DNA of 64,000 bases. Origin: Eupeodes corollae (Eukaryota > Arthropoda > Insecta > Diptera > Syrphidae). Under the pieces are notes generated by a model. The model had not been told where the DNA came from. It saw nothing but the letters and a program-made list of their open reading frames with translations, and made no database searches. The DNA lies in NCBI RefSeq assembly GCF_945859685.1, contig NC_079147.1:65626946-65690945 (forward strand), read 5' to 3'. This document shows positions 1-11,995 of the stretch, in pieces. The translations under genes were made by a program, and so were the position numbers. Every line of letters begins with the position of its first letter. The first letter of the stretch is position 1.

Positions 1-253
1 TATAAAAAATAAAAACTTTTACGAAATGTTATTAACACTAGTAAAAAGTGATTTTCTTCTTAAAATCTCGTTAACAAAAATAGATTTCAAAATCAAAATA
101 TTTTATTATATGCAAAATATTTTTGGTAATTTTGAAATCTGTAAGAATAATTCAAGTAACAATTTTTTTTAACAAAACACGAAAACCTACAAAATTTTAA
201 TGTACAAATCGACAGACAGGATGGGATGTTTGTGAGTATAGGTTGCATCCCAG
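1..253 (+). repeat. Terminal segment of an inverted-repeat/tandem-array element (copy A)
   Basis: The segment matches, in the same order, the right end of the element at 28331-30535. Both contain the block ACAAATCGACAGAC followed by GGATGGGA and end in GCATCCCAG. It also matches the reverse complement of 28331-28540, sharing an AATAAAAACTTTT start, a CTCGTTAACAAA block and an AACAAAA...CCTACAAA block. It is therefore the last ~250 bp of a third end of this family, and the rest lies outside the window. No coding sequence is present. Confidence 0.75.
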
Positions 254-3200
254 CCTCTATTTCAAATTAATATTTGATAACTCTTCAAAATAAACTCGTT
301 TCCTGATAAAAATGTCACTTTTCATATTACTGAAGAGCTTTTCAAAATTTAAAATACAATTTGAAAAGTTTTTTGTTTGGTTAAACAAAACATATACTTT
401 GCAAAATAACACAACTGTTTACTTTTCAGAGAAGACTTTGCACTTTGCAATATTTAAGGTTTGTAAAACGTATTTTGCAAACTAAAAGTGCAAAGTTGCG
501 AAGTGAAAAGTGTTTAGTGAAACAGGGCAGTTATCTAAAACAATTATTTTTTTTACTTATTTTGTTTTCGAAAGACTTGAAGGAAAAACCAATTCAAACA
601 TATTTTGTATTTTATGGGAAGAGTTTCTTCCCACATTTTCCAACTAAAAGTTTATTGTTTTCAGTTTTTCGTATACTTCCCACATTTGCACGTTGAATAT
701 TCATCAAATAATGTCTTATAGCTTTTTGCACTATCCTAGTCAGAACCCATATTACTCTCATCCATCAAAAAACTCTGTGAATACTCTTCTTAGAATATAA
801 TTTCATCATTTTATCCTTCTTAACAACAAACAATACCGACTTAGACTTCTGCAAATAGAAACATATGGGTATATAATCATCTCGTTAATAATTATTGTGC
901 GTCACCATCTATTTAAATTCATATTATTCCTATTTAAACTCTGCCCCTTAAACAACCCACATCTTTCTTTGCTTACTGGTATATTTACATGAAATCTCAG
1001 ATCTAAATCAAAACCAATTTAAGAAACAAAAAAAAAAACAAAACCACTTCTGCAAGTCAATTCAACAAAAATTAATTCAAATTACCATGCTACTCCACAT
1101 AATATCCCCTTCCCCAATTATGTGAATTCTATATACAAGAGTGTAAAAAGAAGTCTAAGGCAATAAATAAAATTAAAGAAAAAAACAAGCCTACTACCTA
1201 ATTCACATTATGAATAGGGACAAAGCAAACATCAACATAATTAATAAAATAAAAACAAAATAAAAAGAAGAAGAAAAAACAAAACCCCTAATTGCATTTC
1301 TTAATTCCAAATGGAATGTGCTCAAGTCAGCCGTTTAATTTCAATTCAAACACGCACCCTTTTTATACAAAACAAAAATACCAACAAAAAGAAGAAAGAT
1401 TAAAATGCGTGGCTTAAGAGTTAATCGCCTTGAAAAGCCTTCGTCACAATTTAAATAGCGCGCCAGAAGCCAGAAGTGTGAGAGAGAGGTAGGAACAAAA
1501 TACACCCAACACAACATGTTAGAGATACGCCAAGCCAGCCAAAATGCGGCGCTGTTGAGGAAGACCGACTTCAATGAGATCGAAACTTAAACTTACTCGA
1601 ACTCCAGCAGGGATTTCATCATCATAGAATATTGAAATGCGTGTTCGTTTAAAAAAAAAGTATCTATCTATCTAATTCTCATCTTTCATGCGGGATCTGC
1701 TCTAAATGAATCTGTGCGTTCAGCTGATGACGATGATGATGATGGCGTGGTATAGTTAGGATAGTGTATCTACTACTTATCGATACACTTTGAGTGAGGA
1801 GGATATAAATTATATGTGTGCCCATCAATCCAATCAATTACAAAGTTAACAATTTTCAATGAGCTTGAAATTGAATTGAATTGAAAGGCAAAAAAATATG
1901 TGTATCTTTTGATGAAAATAGAATTCGAAATCAATTAAGCACGATAGTCTACTTTAAGTATTTAAATAGAAATAGTAATGATGTATATCTATCTATCTAT
2001 CTGCCAGTACCTTAACCCCTTTATTTTATTAAAGAGAAAGATATATATAAATCAAACAGCTGTCAATTAAACTTCTTTTTATAAATGTATCAATGACTGG
2101 GATATCTATAACTTCACTAAAACATATTTTTGAATATCAAAACATGTTTCTTGAGTTTTCAGTTAGCACAAACATTTTTAAGGGCAGATTTTGCTTTCGT
2201 GGATAAAAGTTGCTCTAGGATCTACTTATATCAAAAAATGCACCAGAAAAAGTCAAGTTTCCTGGAAATCCAGTTGCACTCTTTAGATTGTTTTCAATTG
2301 CCTTGATTTAAATCCAACTTCAAAACTACGTTATCAAATCATGTTTTTGAGATATAACTTTTTAAAATCTGAGAAAAAAATTGCAAGGTTTTTTGAAACC
2401 GTCTTAATTCACAAAGTGGTTGTTTTTGTTCAGTAAAATTCATGATGCGTCTTAAGATATCTTCAAAACTCAATAAAGCATTTCATAAGAACATTGTTGC
2501 CTGTAGGGTTTGTAAGGATGCATATTTTAAAAAACTTTAGGAGATATTCGAATTTTACTCCACTTAGAAAGTATTGCCATGTTTTTTGAGAAACAAAATC
2601 ATAAACTTTGCTTAAAAAAGAAAAAATTTGTTATATCAAGATTATTCCTTAAATGATAGAAGAGTTTGAATATTGAAATGTTATAAATCTAAATTTTTTT
2701 TTTCACTTCTTTTCGAATCCTTGTGATTTAAGAAAATTGTTTTTGAATTCTTCTCTCTAAAAGATTTTATTTAAAATAAGGAAATGTATCAAATTCGGTC
2801 CATGAATATTTCATGCCTATAAGACACTCATAACATTTGATAATCGTATGAGTCACTTAGGCGTATACTTGATTTTTTTTTATAATTTTCAAAAAATAAT
2901 TAGTTTCTCATAAAATTTTTCTGTTGATACTTGTTGTTTATTATTCTTGGCACAATATTAAACATGTTTTAAAAATCGTTAAAATATGTGGTGGAAAGAA
3001 ATACAAGACTTGAAAATGTTCAAAAATTTTATTCTTACGTTGTTTTCATTTTAATTCTTTCGATTTTATAACGAACTGAAGATACAAAATGAAGACTTAC
3101 AAATGAACAATTTTAATGAAACTGTTTTATGGTTTTAATGTTCTCTTTAATGTTATACCTGTCAATGGTGTCTTTGAAAATATGCCAATTTGAAAAGATT

Positions 3201-3655
3201 AAGCTTCAAAAATTGAAGTTGTTTTTTTAAAGTTGCAAAGTTCATATCCCTTAGTTTCCTTTAATTTTAAATTTTAAATTTTTACAGTCCTTTGCAAACA
3301 AGCACCTCACCCAACAAACTTCTCCATCTACTATGTAGCTCGGCTCCTAGCTAGATGTCACCAGAAGAGCACTCCAAGTTGAGTAAGGTCGCTTTCAAAT
3401 TGTGCCCTTAACTACTTTAAAGTTGGTGACGTTTTGAATGAGATTTCATGTTCACATTTTATTGAGACAATTAAAAACAGTACAATTAAAAAAAAATTGT
3501 TGGTCGACTTAGAGATTCGTCTAACTTAAGCAAAATTCTAAATATTTAAAAAACATGATCTATTCAATTATACAAGTTTTTTTAAAGAGAAAACTTATTT
3601 GGTAGTTCATCGAAGATGACTGTGAGTAGCCTTATAAATTGAGTTATTTGAATAC
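254..3655. other. AT-rich stretch with microsatellites, no gene recognised
   Basis: Short simple repeats are present: TATC repeats at 1661-1674 and 1984-2002, and a GAT run at 1725-1745. The 83-codon frame at 445-696 and the 77-codon minus frame at 1341-1574 show no motif I recognise, and their composition is what AT-rich noncoding DNA gives by chance. The stretch 3290-3420 is less AT-rich than its surroundings but was not identified. Confidence 0.6.
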
Positions 3656-3659
3656 CATT

Positions 3660-5030
3660 TTTTTTCAGGCTTTCGGAACAATCCACAAAAAATCTTAATA
3701 TTTTTCTTTCAAACACTTCCAATTAATTCATTTGCAACCGTTGATGATATGGTGAACTAAGTAGAAAAACTGTATGTCAAAATCGGCCTAATAAGTGCCT
3801 TATACATTAGAATTTTAGTTTTTCGAAAAGGAACATTGAATTTAACAGTACTTTTAATAATTCGGTAGCCATTTTTGTTTTTTAAGTACGTCCTAGTATT
3901 TTTATTGAATTGAAATCGGTTCTGGAAGTTTATTTCTAGGTACTTCGTTTCTAAACGTAGTGGGCTTGCTGCATTATTTATTTTAAAATCTAGAAACTTG
4001 CTCTAACAGCGAAAAAGTGTCCTTTATTACTTTTTTGAAATAGTTTCCTGGAAACCTGCGGTTTGCTTATATGATAGTAGTAGTGTATTGAACAAGGTTC
4101 ATTAGAATTGGCGTTTGAAAGAGGAAAGTCTTTGGGATAAATGTTAGAAAAAATGGACCTAATATCGATCCCTGCTCAACATGAGTATATACCTTACAAA
4201 AATCAGTATGCTTAGAATTAAAAAAATTGATCTTTTTTGTTCGTTAAAAAGCTGAAAATTAGTTTGATCAAAAAATTGAGCTTTATAAGTTTATTTACAA
4301 GCCCCGATAAGATGCTAAAGTGAATCGAAAGCTTTTTGAAGGTTAATATTTAGACTCACTGTGCACATTTTATTTCTAAAATTTTGAATGACCTTGTCTC
4401 GAAAAAGAAGCGAAGCATGTTCCGTTGAATGTCTTTTTTTGAAACCAAATTTATTGCATGGAGTGATACTCCTGTCTTCGTAGAAAGTATTCAATGGGTC
4501 AGCTAATAACAGCTCAGTCAGTTTAAAAATGTTAGAAAGAAGGGAGATAGGTCAAAAGCTTTTAACTTCCCTTGTAGCTTTGTTTTTCGCAATTGGCAAG
4601 ATAACAGCTCGTTTATAAATGTTTGGAAAGTAACCGCTATTAATACATACTACGTCCAAGAAATATGGATATTTTTTCGATATATAATTAGAAATATAGT
4701 CGATCCCAGACGATTTTTTACTATTAATTGAGGATCTATAAAGATTTAAACTTTAAGAAAATGTAAAAAAATTCAATGCTGGATGTATCACGTTGATTAT
4801 AGAGGATAATGTCATCACTTACAAATGTTTACTGATACAAGAATTTCGTACTCAAAGTCGTCATTTGACTCTGTGTTGGAATAACTTGAAGTCCTGAAAT
4901 GTAGATAACTTGGACTGTGTGTCAATTAGTTCTCGTCCTTTATAAAAAAGTTTGTTCTTCGAAATATAGGATCCATACAATTTTCTAGCAGATAGTTTTG
5001 TCAATCTAGTTAAAAACTTGATACCTTGGT
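3660..5030 (-). pseudogene. Non-LTR retrotransposon reverse transcriptase relic
   Basis: Read on the minus strand, broken frames give successive parts of a non-LTR reverse transcriptase. Around 4740-4600 is the N-terminal palm (SSINSKKSSGID, then NIYKRAVILPIAKNK). Next come a PISLLSNIFKL motif near 4540, GFKKRHSTEH near 4450-4416, a KAFDS catalytic motif near 4322-4340 and DFPLSNANSNEP near 4100. The C-terminal thumb-side segment SSPYHQRLQMN...LEVFERKILRF ends near 3668. The YADD box region near 4070 is badly decayed. Many stops and frameshifts make this a dead copy. The order and motifs fit a jockey/CR1-type element; I cannot fix the clade. It lies directly against an RTE-like relic in the same orientation. 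Confidence 0.75.
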
Positions 5031-5039
5031 ATTGTAGGT

Positions 5040-5470
5040 CCTTTATTGATGATGACAGTATATTGTTTTGCCTTGATTAACCGTTACACCAATTTTTGTC
5101 GCCTCTGCCTCCATACCCACAATTTCATTAGCATATGCCAGTAATTTGACAAACATTTGAAAATAGTTCCTCTAGTGTTGGTGAGGGAGATCTGTACTAT
5201 TCTTTCAAGGATAAGGTTAAGGAAATCGCATGGCAGTGCATCACCTTGTCTATAACCTTTTTTCACATCGAAAGGCTTTGGTAAGTGGATTCAAACCTCA
5301 ATGAAGCAGCGTGTTTTTTCAATGGTCATTCTGCACAAACGGACGAGTTTGGCAGGAACGTTAACTAGACATAGTTCAATTAAGCTCGTTCCTGTAGATA
5401 CTGTCTTATGTGGCTTTGAAATCAATTAAGAGATGGTGTGTGTCGATTTAATTTCTCATTTTTCGTGCAG
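5040..5470 (-). pseudogene. RTE-like reverse transcriptase fragment
   Basis: The minus-strand frame from 5266 downward reads KKGYRQGDALPCDFLN, ERIVQ and NTRGTIF. This matches, residue for residue in most places, the better-preserved element at 55.1-57.7 kb (KKGFKRGDAMSCDFFN...NTRGTIF). Upstream, at about 5440-5290, is HHLLIDFKAT.DSIYRNEL, the motif-A region. Downstream the YADD box is lost, and the fragment stops at a remnant of the GKTKYMLSS segment near 5045. It is a short, frameshifted piece of an RTE-type (craniofacial-development-protein-2-like) element, abutting the other relic at about 5035. Confidence 0.8.
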
Positions 5471-7199
5471 TTTCTTTTTCAGGTTTGGGCAAACAATACT
5501 TAGGTTTCATTCATCGGACATTCATCATATTTAAAGGATAAAAATACACAAGGTTGTTTCTACAAATTTCCCAAATAAAGCACTCAGAATGTATTGTATT
5601 TTTAAGTTCTTTTTCAATTTCTTATATAACTATCCTAACATTGTGAAGATTATGACACCCAAGGTCATAGATTTTTTTTTCAGATAAGAATTTATTCAAA
5701 TAAGTGCTTCCTGACTACAGGAAAAAACTTTTTAGAAAAAAATTTCATATAGGCACATCTTGGACTCAAATTTACTCTTGGCCTGAATTATTTTTACTCT
5801 GAGGACAGTTGTCATTATGGTATGTTTTCTAGAGCAGATTCGTGCGCCCCAAGGACTTGCCCTTATTTATTATAATTTTCAACTTGGCATTTCAATCAAT
5901 CATTTATAGTAGTTAATATATTAAGAGTGAAAAGTTGAGTGATATTCAGCGCGTTCGTTGGTATCTACATCACTTTAATCGACTCTCTCCTGAAAGTATC
6001 TCAATTTTATTACACAGTAAATGGTCATCAATCAAATATACAGTTTTTTTTCAATACCATAGATATATATCAACTTTTATTTAGATATGCGATGTTATAT
6101 ATTGCCTACAAGTTCGACACAAAAAAGTTATAATAAATAAATCGAAATATTTATATCACAATCATCATCATAAGAAAATAAAATAAAAAGACAAAAATGC
6201 TTAAATGGCATTGTCATTTTGTTTTATTGTAAATGTACTATAGCTACCTCCGGATATCTTTATAGAAGGAGAAAAGACACCCCCTCAACCTCACAGTCTT
6301 GTAAGTTATTTGTGTGGTGACACCATTGAACAATTTATGCACCAAATCGACCATGATGAAGTCTAAAATTGGGGGAATGGAATTTCTTTTCTTTCTTTTT
6401 TCCAAGTGGACGTAGATTTATGGGGGCTTCACTTTCAACCCATACTCCATAAAGAAAGGAAGAATAAAAAAAATAAAGACAAAGAGATAAAGAACATAGA
6501 TATATAGATACTTTCATGAAAGGGGTAGAGATATAATATGCTCCAACTGAGCTCGTATGATGGTGATGGGTACATCTACCTACTTAAATAAATTTTAAGA
6601 TGAAATGTACAAAAAGAAAAGATGATATAAGTATTTTTGTTTTTTCTTTACACTCCATTCCAAAGCCATGTTCTATAATGAGGGTAATCAAGTGGCTTAA
6701 CAGACATGCAAATGGCATACGAATGTTGTTAAAAAGATTAAGGAGCAAGATGCTCGCATAAATCTTAATCGCGTCTTCGAGACATTACATCTTGGAGTGC
6801 CAAGTGTCAAAATAAGTACTGTCTCAAAAAAATAAAACAAAAACCTGCAAGAAAAATAAGCGAGAGTAAAAACAAAACAAGAAGATTTTTAAGGAAATGA
6901 GGTGAAAAAAAAGCATTTACAAAACACTCTAAGTCATTCGAGTAGGATTGGATTTTTTAGAAACATTGTTTAAAATGATAAAGGACTAATCAGAGGTGCC
7001 ATGTTAAGTATGCTTACAACTTTAGCACTGAAATTCTTAAATTAGGTCGTAGTCTTTGATTATTTAATTGACAACATTTTATTTTGTGTGGAGAAATTGA
7101 CACATTCCAAGTGTTCTCCATTTTAATTTGACTTCCTGGCTGACTTCTTTCGATAGCGGAGTCCTTTTGGCTTTATACATAGCCGCTTTGATGCCAGTG
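5471..7199. other. No gene recognised
   Basis: AT-rich unique DNA. The 64-codon frame at 5939-6133 and the 60-codon minus frame at 6335-6517 have no recognisable motif. The SINE target site lies at the right edge. Confidence 0.6.
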
Positions 7200-7214
7200 T
7201 AGTTAAAAAGTCAA

Positions 7215-7524
7215 AAAAATAAAAAATAAATTGGGTGTCGCAACAGTCCTTTTGAGAACTAGGGCCTAGTTACTGACAACTCTCAACCATTCCTGTGTGC
7301 GAGGACTGTTTTCAAGGATGGAAGGGACCTACAGTTTTAAGCCGAATCCGAACGGGTAATTTGAAAAAAGCACTTTTCATGACAAGAATTACTCTTGGAG
7401 AATTTGTCAATTCCTCGCAAGAGGCAGTACCCGTGAAAAAACTTTAGGTGGCATAGGCAGCGATCGAACCCAAGACCTCTCGCATTACAGTCCAACGCAA
7501 TAATCATCATGCCACGGGTACTAT
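7215..7524 (-). repeat. tRNA-derived SINE, copy 1, with 15-bp target-site duplication
   Basis: Read on the minus strand, the element starts near 7524 with a tRNA-like head (TGGCATGATGATTATTGCG as A-box region, GGTTCGATCGC as B-box region). The family body follows, and it ends near 7215 in an AT-rich tail. The 15-mer TAGTTAAAAAGTCAA flanks it exactly at 7200-7214 and 7525-7539, which shows target-primed insertion. The body shares long blocks with copy 2, for example CTCTCAACCATTCCTGTGTG and CCGAATCCGAACGG on the plus strand. Confidence 0.9.
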
Positions 7525-7589
7525 TAGTTAAAAAGTCAAGTTTTTCTTATTTTTAATTTATTTTTGTTAATTTGTAGTTAAACAAACGG

Positions 7590-9765
7590 AGTTCATACTT
7601 TGTATGTTGCCATATTCGTACTTCCTAGCCTACCCAAGCATATCAACTCGCTGTTGATGAAATCGACTCGTTCTTGAATTCACAGATACTCTGGACCATT
7701 TAATTATTGTCGGTGACTTCAACCTTCCACAATTATAATGGAGTCCATCGGATGATGAAATGTCTTTAGTACCTACTAATTCCACCTTTGAAAAAAGAGA
7801 TCTTGTTCATTGCCAATTTCGCAAACTTAGATCTATTCCAAGTCAAGAGCATCATAAACAACTAAGGTAGTTAACTCGACTTAATTTTTTCTACAGATGC
7901 CTTTAATTCTTTCGTTTGTCATTTACTATCCACCCTTAACCAATTCCATCCACCTCTTTCTTTAAACTTTTCATTCAATTACGATAGTGATTTGGTATCC
8001 TTTGAAAATTAATTTCATTTCAATTTCTGTCACGCTGACTTTTCTTTTCTTAATAACCAAATCAATAATATTCGAACTTCGATAACAATACGTCAAATGA
8101 TATCGTCCTGGAATTGTTCTATATGTCCATTAACCAATGTCACTTTCAATAGGTACCATATATTTCTCGCAAAAATGTTTTTTCCTGCCTTCCCTGGGAG
8201 GTTCTACGAGTTTGAAAACCAATTCGGTGTTGACTTCTCTTACTATCTGCAAGCTCAATACACATTTTCATCTCTTTGTGAATTCCTATAACTAGAATAC
8301 ATTGACAAAATGCAAGATAGCTTGATTACGGATCTCAGACGCTCCTACCAATTTATAAATATTAAACGTAAGCCCAATGGCTTCTCTTCAACATCAAAAT
8401 TGCACGATACAACATCTCCCGATTTTAACAATATTACAAAACTCTTCGTACAGCAATCATCTTAAGGAATCTGACTTAAGTTCTTTTTGATTACTTAAAA
8501 GGTATCTCATGAACCTCGCATACCCAAATCGAATGAGGTGATGATATTTTTGACAGAAAATTAAGTCTACTCAAAGATGATTTCTTTCCTGGTCCGAATA
8601 ATTTTCCCGCTTTTTTATTAAAAAAGTGTACAAAGTCCTTATGAAAACCTCTCTCAGTACTTTTTTGTCTTTCCATTTCTTAAGCTATTTTTCTTAAGCT
8701 TTGGAAAGATTCCTTTCTTTTTCTTCTTCATAAAAACGAGCAAACAATGATGTTTCAACCTACAGGGCCATAGTCAATCTTTCTTAAATTCCCAAGCTGT
8801 TCGAAAGCATTGTATATGACGCACGCTCTCTATTTTCATTGAAGCCTTAGTTCTTCTTCCCAAAAACATAGCTTCTAAAAATGAAGATCTACTACAACCA
8901 ATTTTAATGAATTTGTGTCCACAACTCTTAACTCATTAGAGGAGGAAATGAAGTGGACTTTATCACTACAGACTTTAGTAAAGCCTTTGATAAAATGAGT
9001 TACCAATTTTTTATCTTAAGCTTAAAGCCCTCTATTTCACACCCTTTTGTGTTTTACGGCTCAGATCGTTCTTTACAAACCGCCAATATAGAGTTATTTG
9101 ATAGTCCTCAATCTCCGATCCCATTAATGCAATTTCAGGAGTCCCTCAAGGGAACCACCTTGGTCCTTTATTATTTGTTTTAACTATCAACGACGTTATT
9201 AATGTCATTGAAAATTCAACTGTCCCTATTAAAGCTGATGACATGAAATAACAAAGGTTGTTTATTCTCCATCTGATTCTGTTTTACTGTAATTAGATAT
9301 TGATTCATTCCAGACTTGGTGTGACAAAAATTTCTTGGAACTCAATGTAGCTAAATGCTTATTTATTTACCCGTAAGCGTTAACCTCCTCCATACCAAAC
9401 GTACCGCTTGCACGATGTAATCATTCAATATACTTATCTGTTTTATTCGCGACCTATAGTAGTTGATTGTGACACTCAATTCAATTTGCGGCCCATTTCC
9501 ATTAAGTTATTAACGACGCCAACGTTGGTCTAAAGAATTCTATAACCCCTATGTCACTTAAACCCTACGCACCAGCTTTGTTAGACTTCTCCTTGAATAC
9601 GCTAGTCAAGTCTGTCCTCCTTATCAGAATTCTCACTCTCAAAGAATTGAATCTGTAAAACAGGTTTCCTTGGGGTGATAATCTCTTCTTTGTACCTTTT
9701 AAAGATCGCTTTCAACTTATTAATCTCCAAACCTTCGGAATCAAGCCTAAGCATAAAAAGAACTA
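7590..9765 (+). pseudogene. Degenerate CR1/jockey-type non-LTR element (endonuclease + RT)
   Basis: Broken plus-strand frames give the two domains in the right order. An apurinic-endonuclease part near 7630-7850 contains DHLIIVGDFNLPQ, and the GDFN motif carries a catalytic-site residue of this nuclease family. The RT follows with TDFSKAFDK near 8960-8995 (motif A) and a GVPQGNHLGPLLF-like segment near 9130-9175. An ADD remnant sits near 9235, then DSFQTWCDKNFLELNVAKC near 9300-9360. A thumb-side segment SPSLLYASPVC-like lies near 9590-9620, and INLQTL near 9715. Several frameshifts and stops leave no long frame. Part of the linker and 5' RT near 8300-8900 is not alignable by eye. Confidence 0.75.
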
Positions 9766-11125
9766 AAAAAGAGTTTAGTTTTAAGTCATTTTATTTTCAA
9801 TAGCTTTTATTAAGCGTAACTAAAAAATAAATAAATATTTTACAAAAAATAGCGTAGTTCATTTGTAACACTCATAAAAATGAATGGCCCAATGAGCGTG
9901 CTTCAGAGTGTAAAAGGGCTTCATGGTGAAGCTTTATACTGGACATTTATCATAATTTAATGTTATTTTTTTTTTCTTGTCTCAGAAAATCCTTAACAGC
10001 AAAAAATAAAAATAAAAACAAGTATTATAAAACGGAAATGAGAAGGAAATAGCGAAAATTGGGTTTTCACAGATATTTGCTTTTACCTAAAAGAAAAAAC
10101 GAAAAGGAAAACTCCTACGGAAAATACTTTGTTATCTAATTAACTAAATTAAAATTAATGGCGAAGTGTTATGAACAAAAAACGAAAAAAAAAGATATAT
10201 ACCCGAGAAACACAGTCGCAAACTCTTGGTATGTTTTTCCTTAAGTCCAGAGCCTTATAAGTTATTTTCGTCTTTGAAAAAAAAAATACCCGGATCAAAT
10301 TATTTAACATCAGAGATGATAATTTAGAAATTTTAAGCATCCATGAGAAGTTGAAAAAGAACTTTTCAAGGACATAGACGATGAAATCATGATGATTGTA
10401 AAATTAACATCGTTTATCATCAAAATAAATAAAGTTCGATAAAGGACCTTGAGCTGGTGTCCTTGCTGAATTTGACTATTTTAGAAGCAACAAGCAATGT
10501 CTTAACAATTCAGTTGTACACAACATTTTCTAGCTAGAGTATGGTCTTTCTCCTTTTCGTTTTAAAGGAAGAAGTTGAAATTTAAAAAGAAGAACTTAAT
10601 CAAATGAATTCCATACAAGAAAAGCTAAACGACATTTTTGAACTGAATTTGCGATTTTAGGATTTAAAATCGAATCAAAATGTGCTGCTTATAAATGGCA
10701 TACGATTTTTCTTTCTGATCGAGTTTCTTGTCATTCTTAGAAGTTTTTGTCAGAATTTGAAATTATTTGCAGCTTTTAATTTGAGCGATTTCGATCCATA
10801 AATCAAATTCATCTGTAAAGAAAATTTGTTAGTGGAAACCTTTTTTATTTGCGGTTGAATTATGAAAACTTTTTTCAAAGATGGTGAAAAACAGAAACAC
10901 TTTTAAATGAATGATAATAGTTTAAAAACTTGAGATTAAAATTCCATGTTTTAAAAACTTTTTTAAATTATATATAATCGTCTGTCTCTGTCCTGTTATC
11001 AAGGATTCTCAAACTGTGCTTAAGGCTACAGGTCTAAAGTTTAATAACAAGTTTTTAAAGAAACTTGAGAGTAACTGAATTAGTATATAACTACAGAATA
11101 TATTTTGAAATGTATGTAATTTTTT
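9766..11125. other. No gene recognised
   Basis: AT-rich DNA between two retrotransposon relics. The 61-codon minus frame at 10155-10340 shows no known motif. I see no clear repeat or regulatory element. Confidence 0.55.
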
Positions 11126-11129
11126 TGCA

Positions 11130-11995
11130 TGTAGCATCTACAGGGACAACTTGTACAGAACCATGTATAGTTTTGGTAACCCTGCCAAATATGCTCTACT
11201 GCATTAAGGTTGGAAACAATTAAATCAAACTTTTCGGTGTCAAAAAAAGGTTAAGATAAGTTGATGTGCTGTCATGCTATTTCTCTAACTCGAAGCACTG
11301 TCCTTTAAAAGTCTGTCTAATTACTAGAATTATGCGGATGGTATTGACATAACCAGAATGACTCATCGTGATGCCAATGGGGCTATAGTGAATATTGAGG
11401 TAGAGACAGCAAAAATTAGTTAAGCGCTTAAAGAGGGCGAAACAATGCATATATTGTCATCAATGAAGGACCTGCATAACCGACATCTTGGTCAAAACGT
11501 GAACATCTATAGACTTAACGTTAAAGTAGCTTCTCGTTCCATCAAGGCTTTGCTATGAAAACGAAGAATAATTTTCCTAACCGCTGTATCCTTGAAAAAA
11601 GAAAGCAATGGAGTACCAGAGCCCTCTCTAGAGCAACCAAAGTGTCGCTATATAAAACCTGTTCTGCTAGAAAGTGGAAAAACACGGACTTTGACATAAG
11701 CGCATGGAAGCACCTTGAGTCGTTTCGCGAGAAAATTTGTTCGTGTAGTCTAAAGTCCCGTATGCATAAAAAGTGAGTGGAGGAGAAGATGGAACGACTA
11801 GGTGTATGGGCTGTTCATCAGCAAAGTAGACTTAGCCAGATGGATAAAAATCCAACTATTAGACAGCTAGGTCACGTAGAACACATGAAAACCAATGATC
11901 CTGCCCGAAAATTCTTCTAATCCATCCCCACAGGACAACTCAGTAGAGGAAAATCGCTGTTCAGGTGGCGCGTACAAGTGGAGCGTTACTTGAAC
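11130..11995 (+). pseudogene. RTE-like reverse transcriptase C-terminal relic
   Basis: Plus-strand frames give SIYRDNLYRTMYSFGNP near 11134, a VKK...LSC segment near 11240-11275, and YADGIDITRMTHRDANGA near 11327-11385. The second catalytic aspartate of the YADD box is replaced by glycine. HNRHLGQNVNIY follows near 11478, then SRATKVSLYKT near 11630, RRWN- and LGHVE-like pieces at 11780-11885, and a final RWRVQVERYL near 11965. The motif order matches the element at 55.1-57.7 kb, so both belong to one RTE-type family, but this copy is far more decayed. The 73-codon frame at 11555-11776 is a chance frame across it. Confidence 0.75.
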
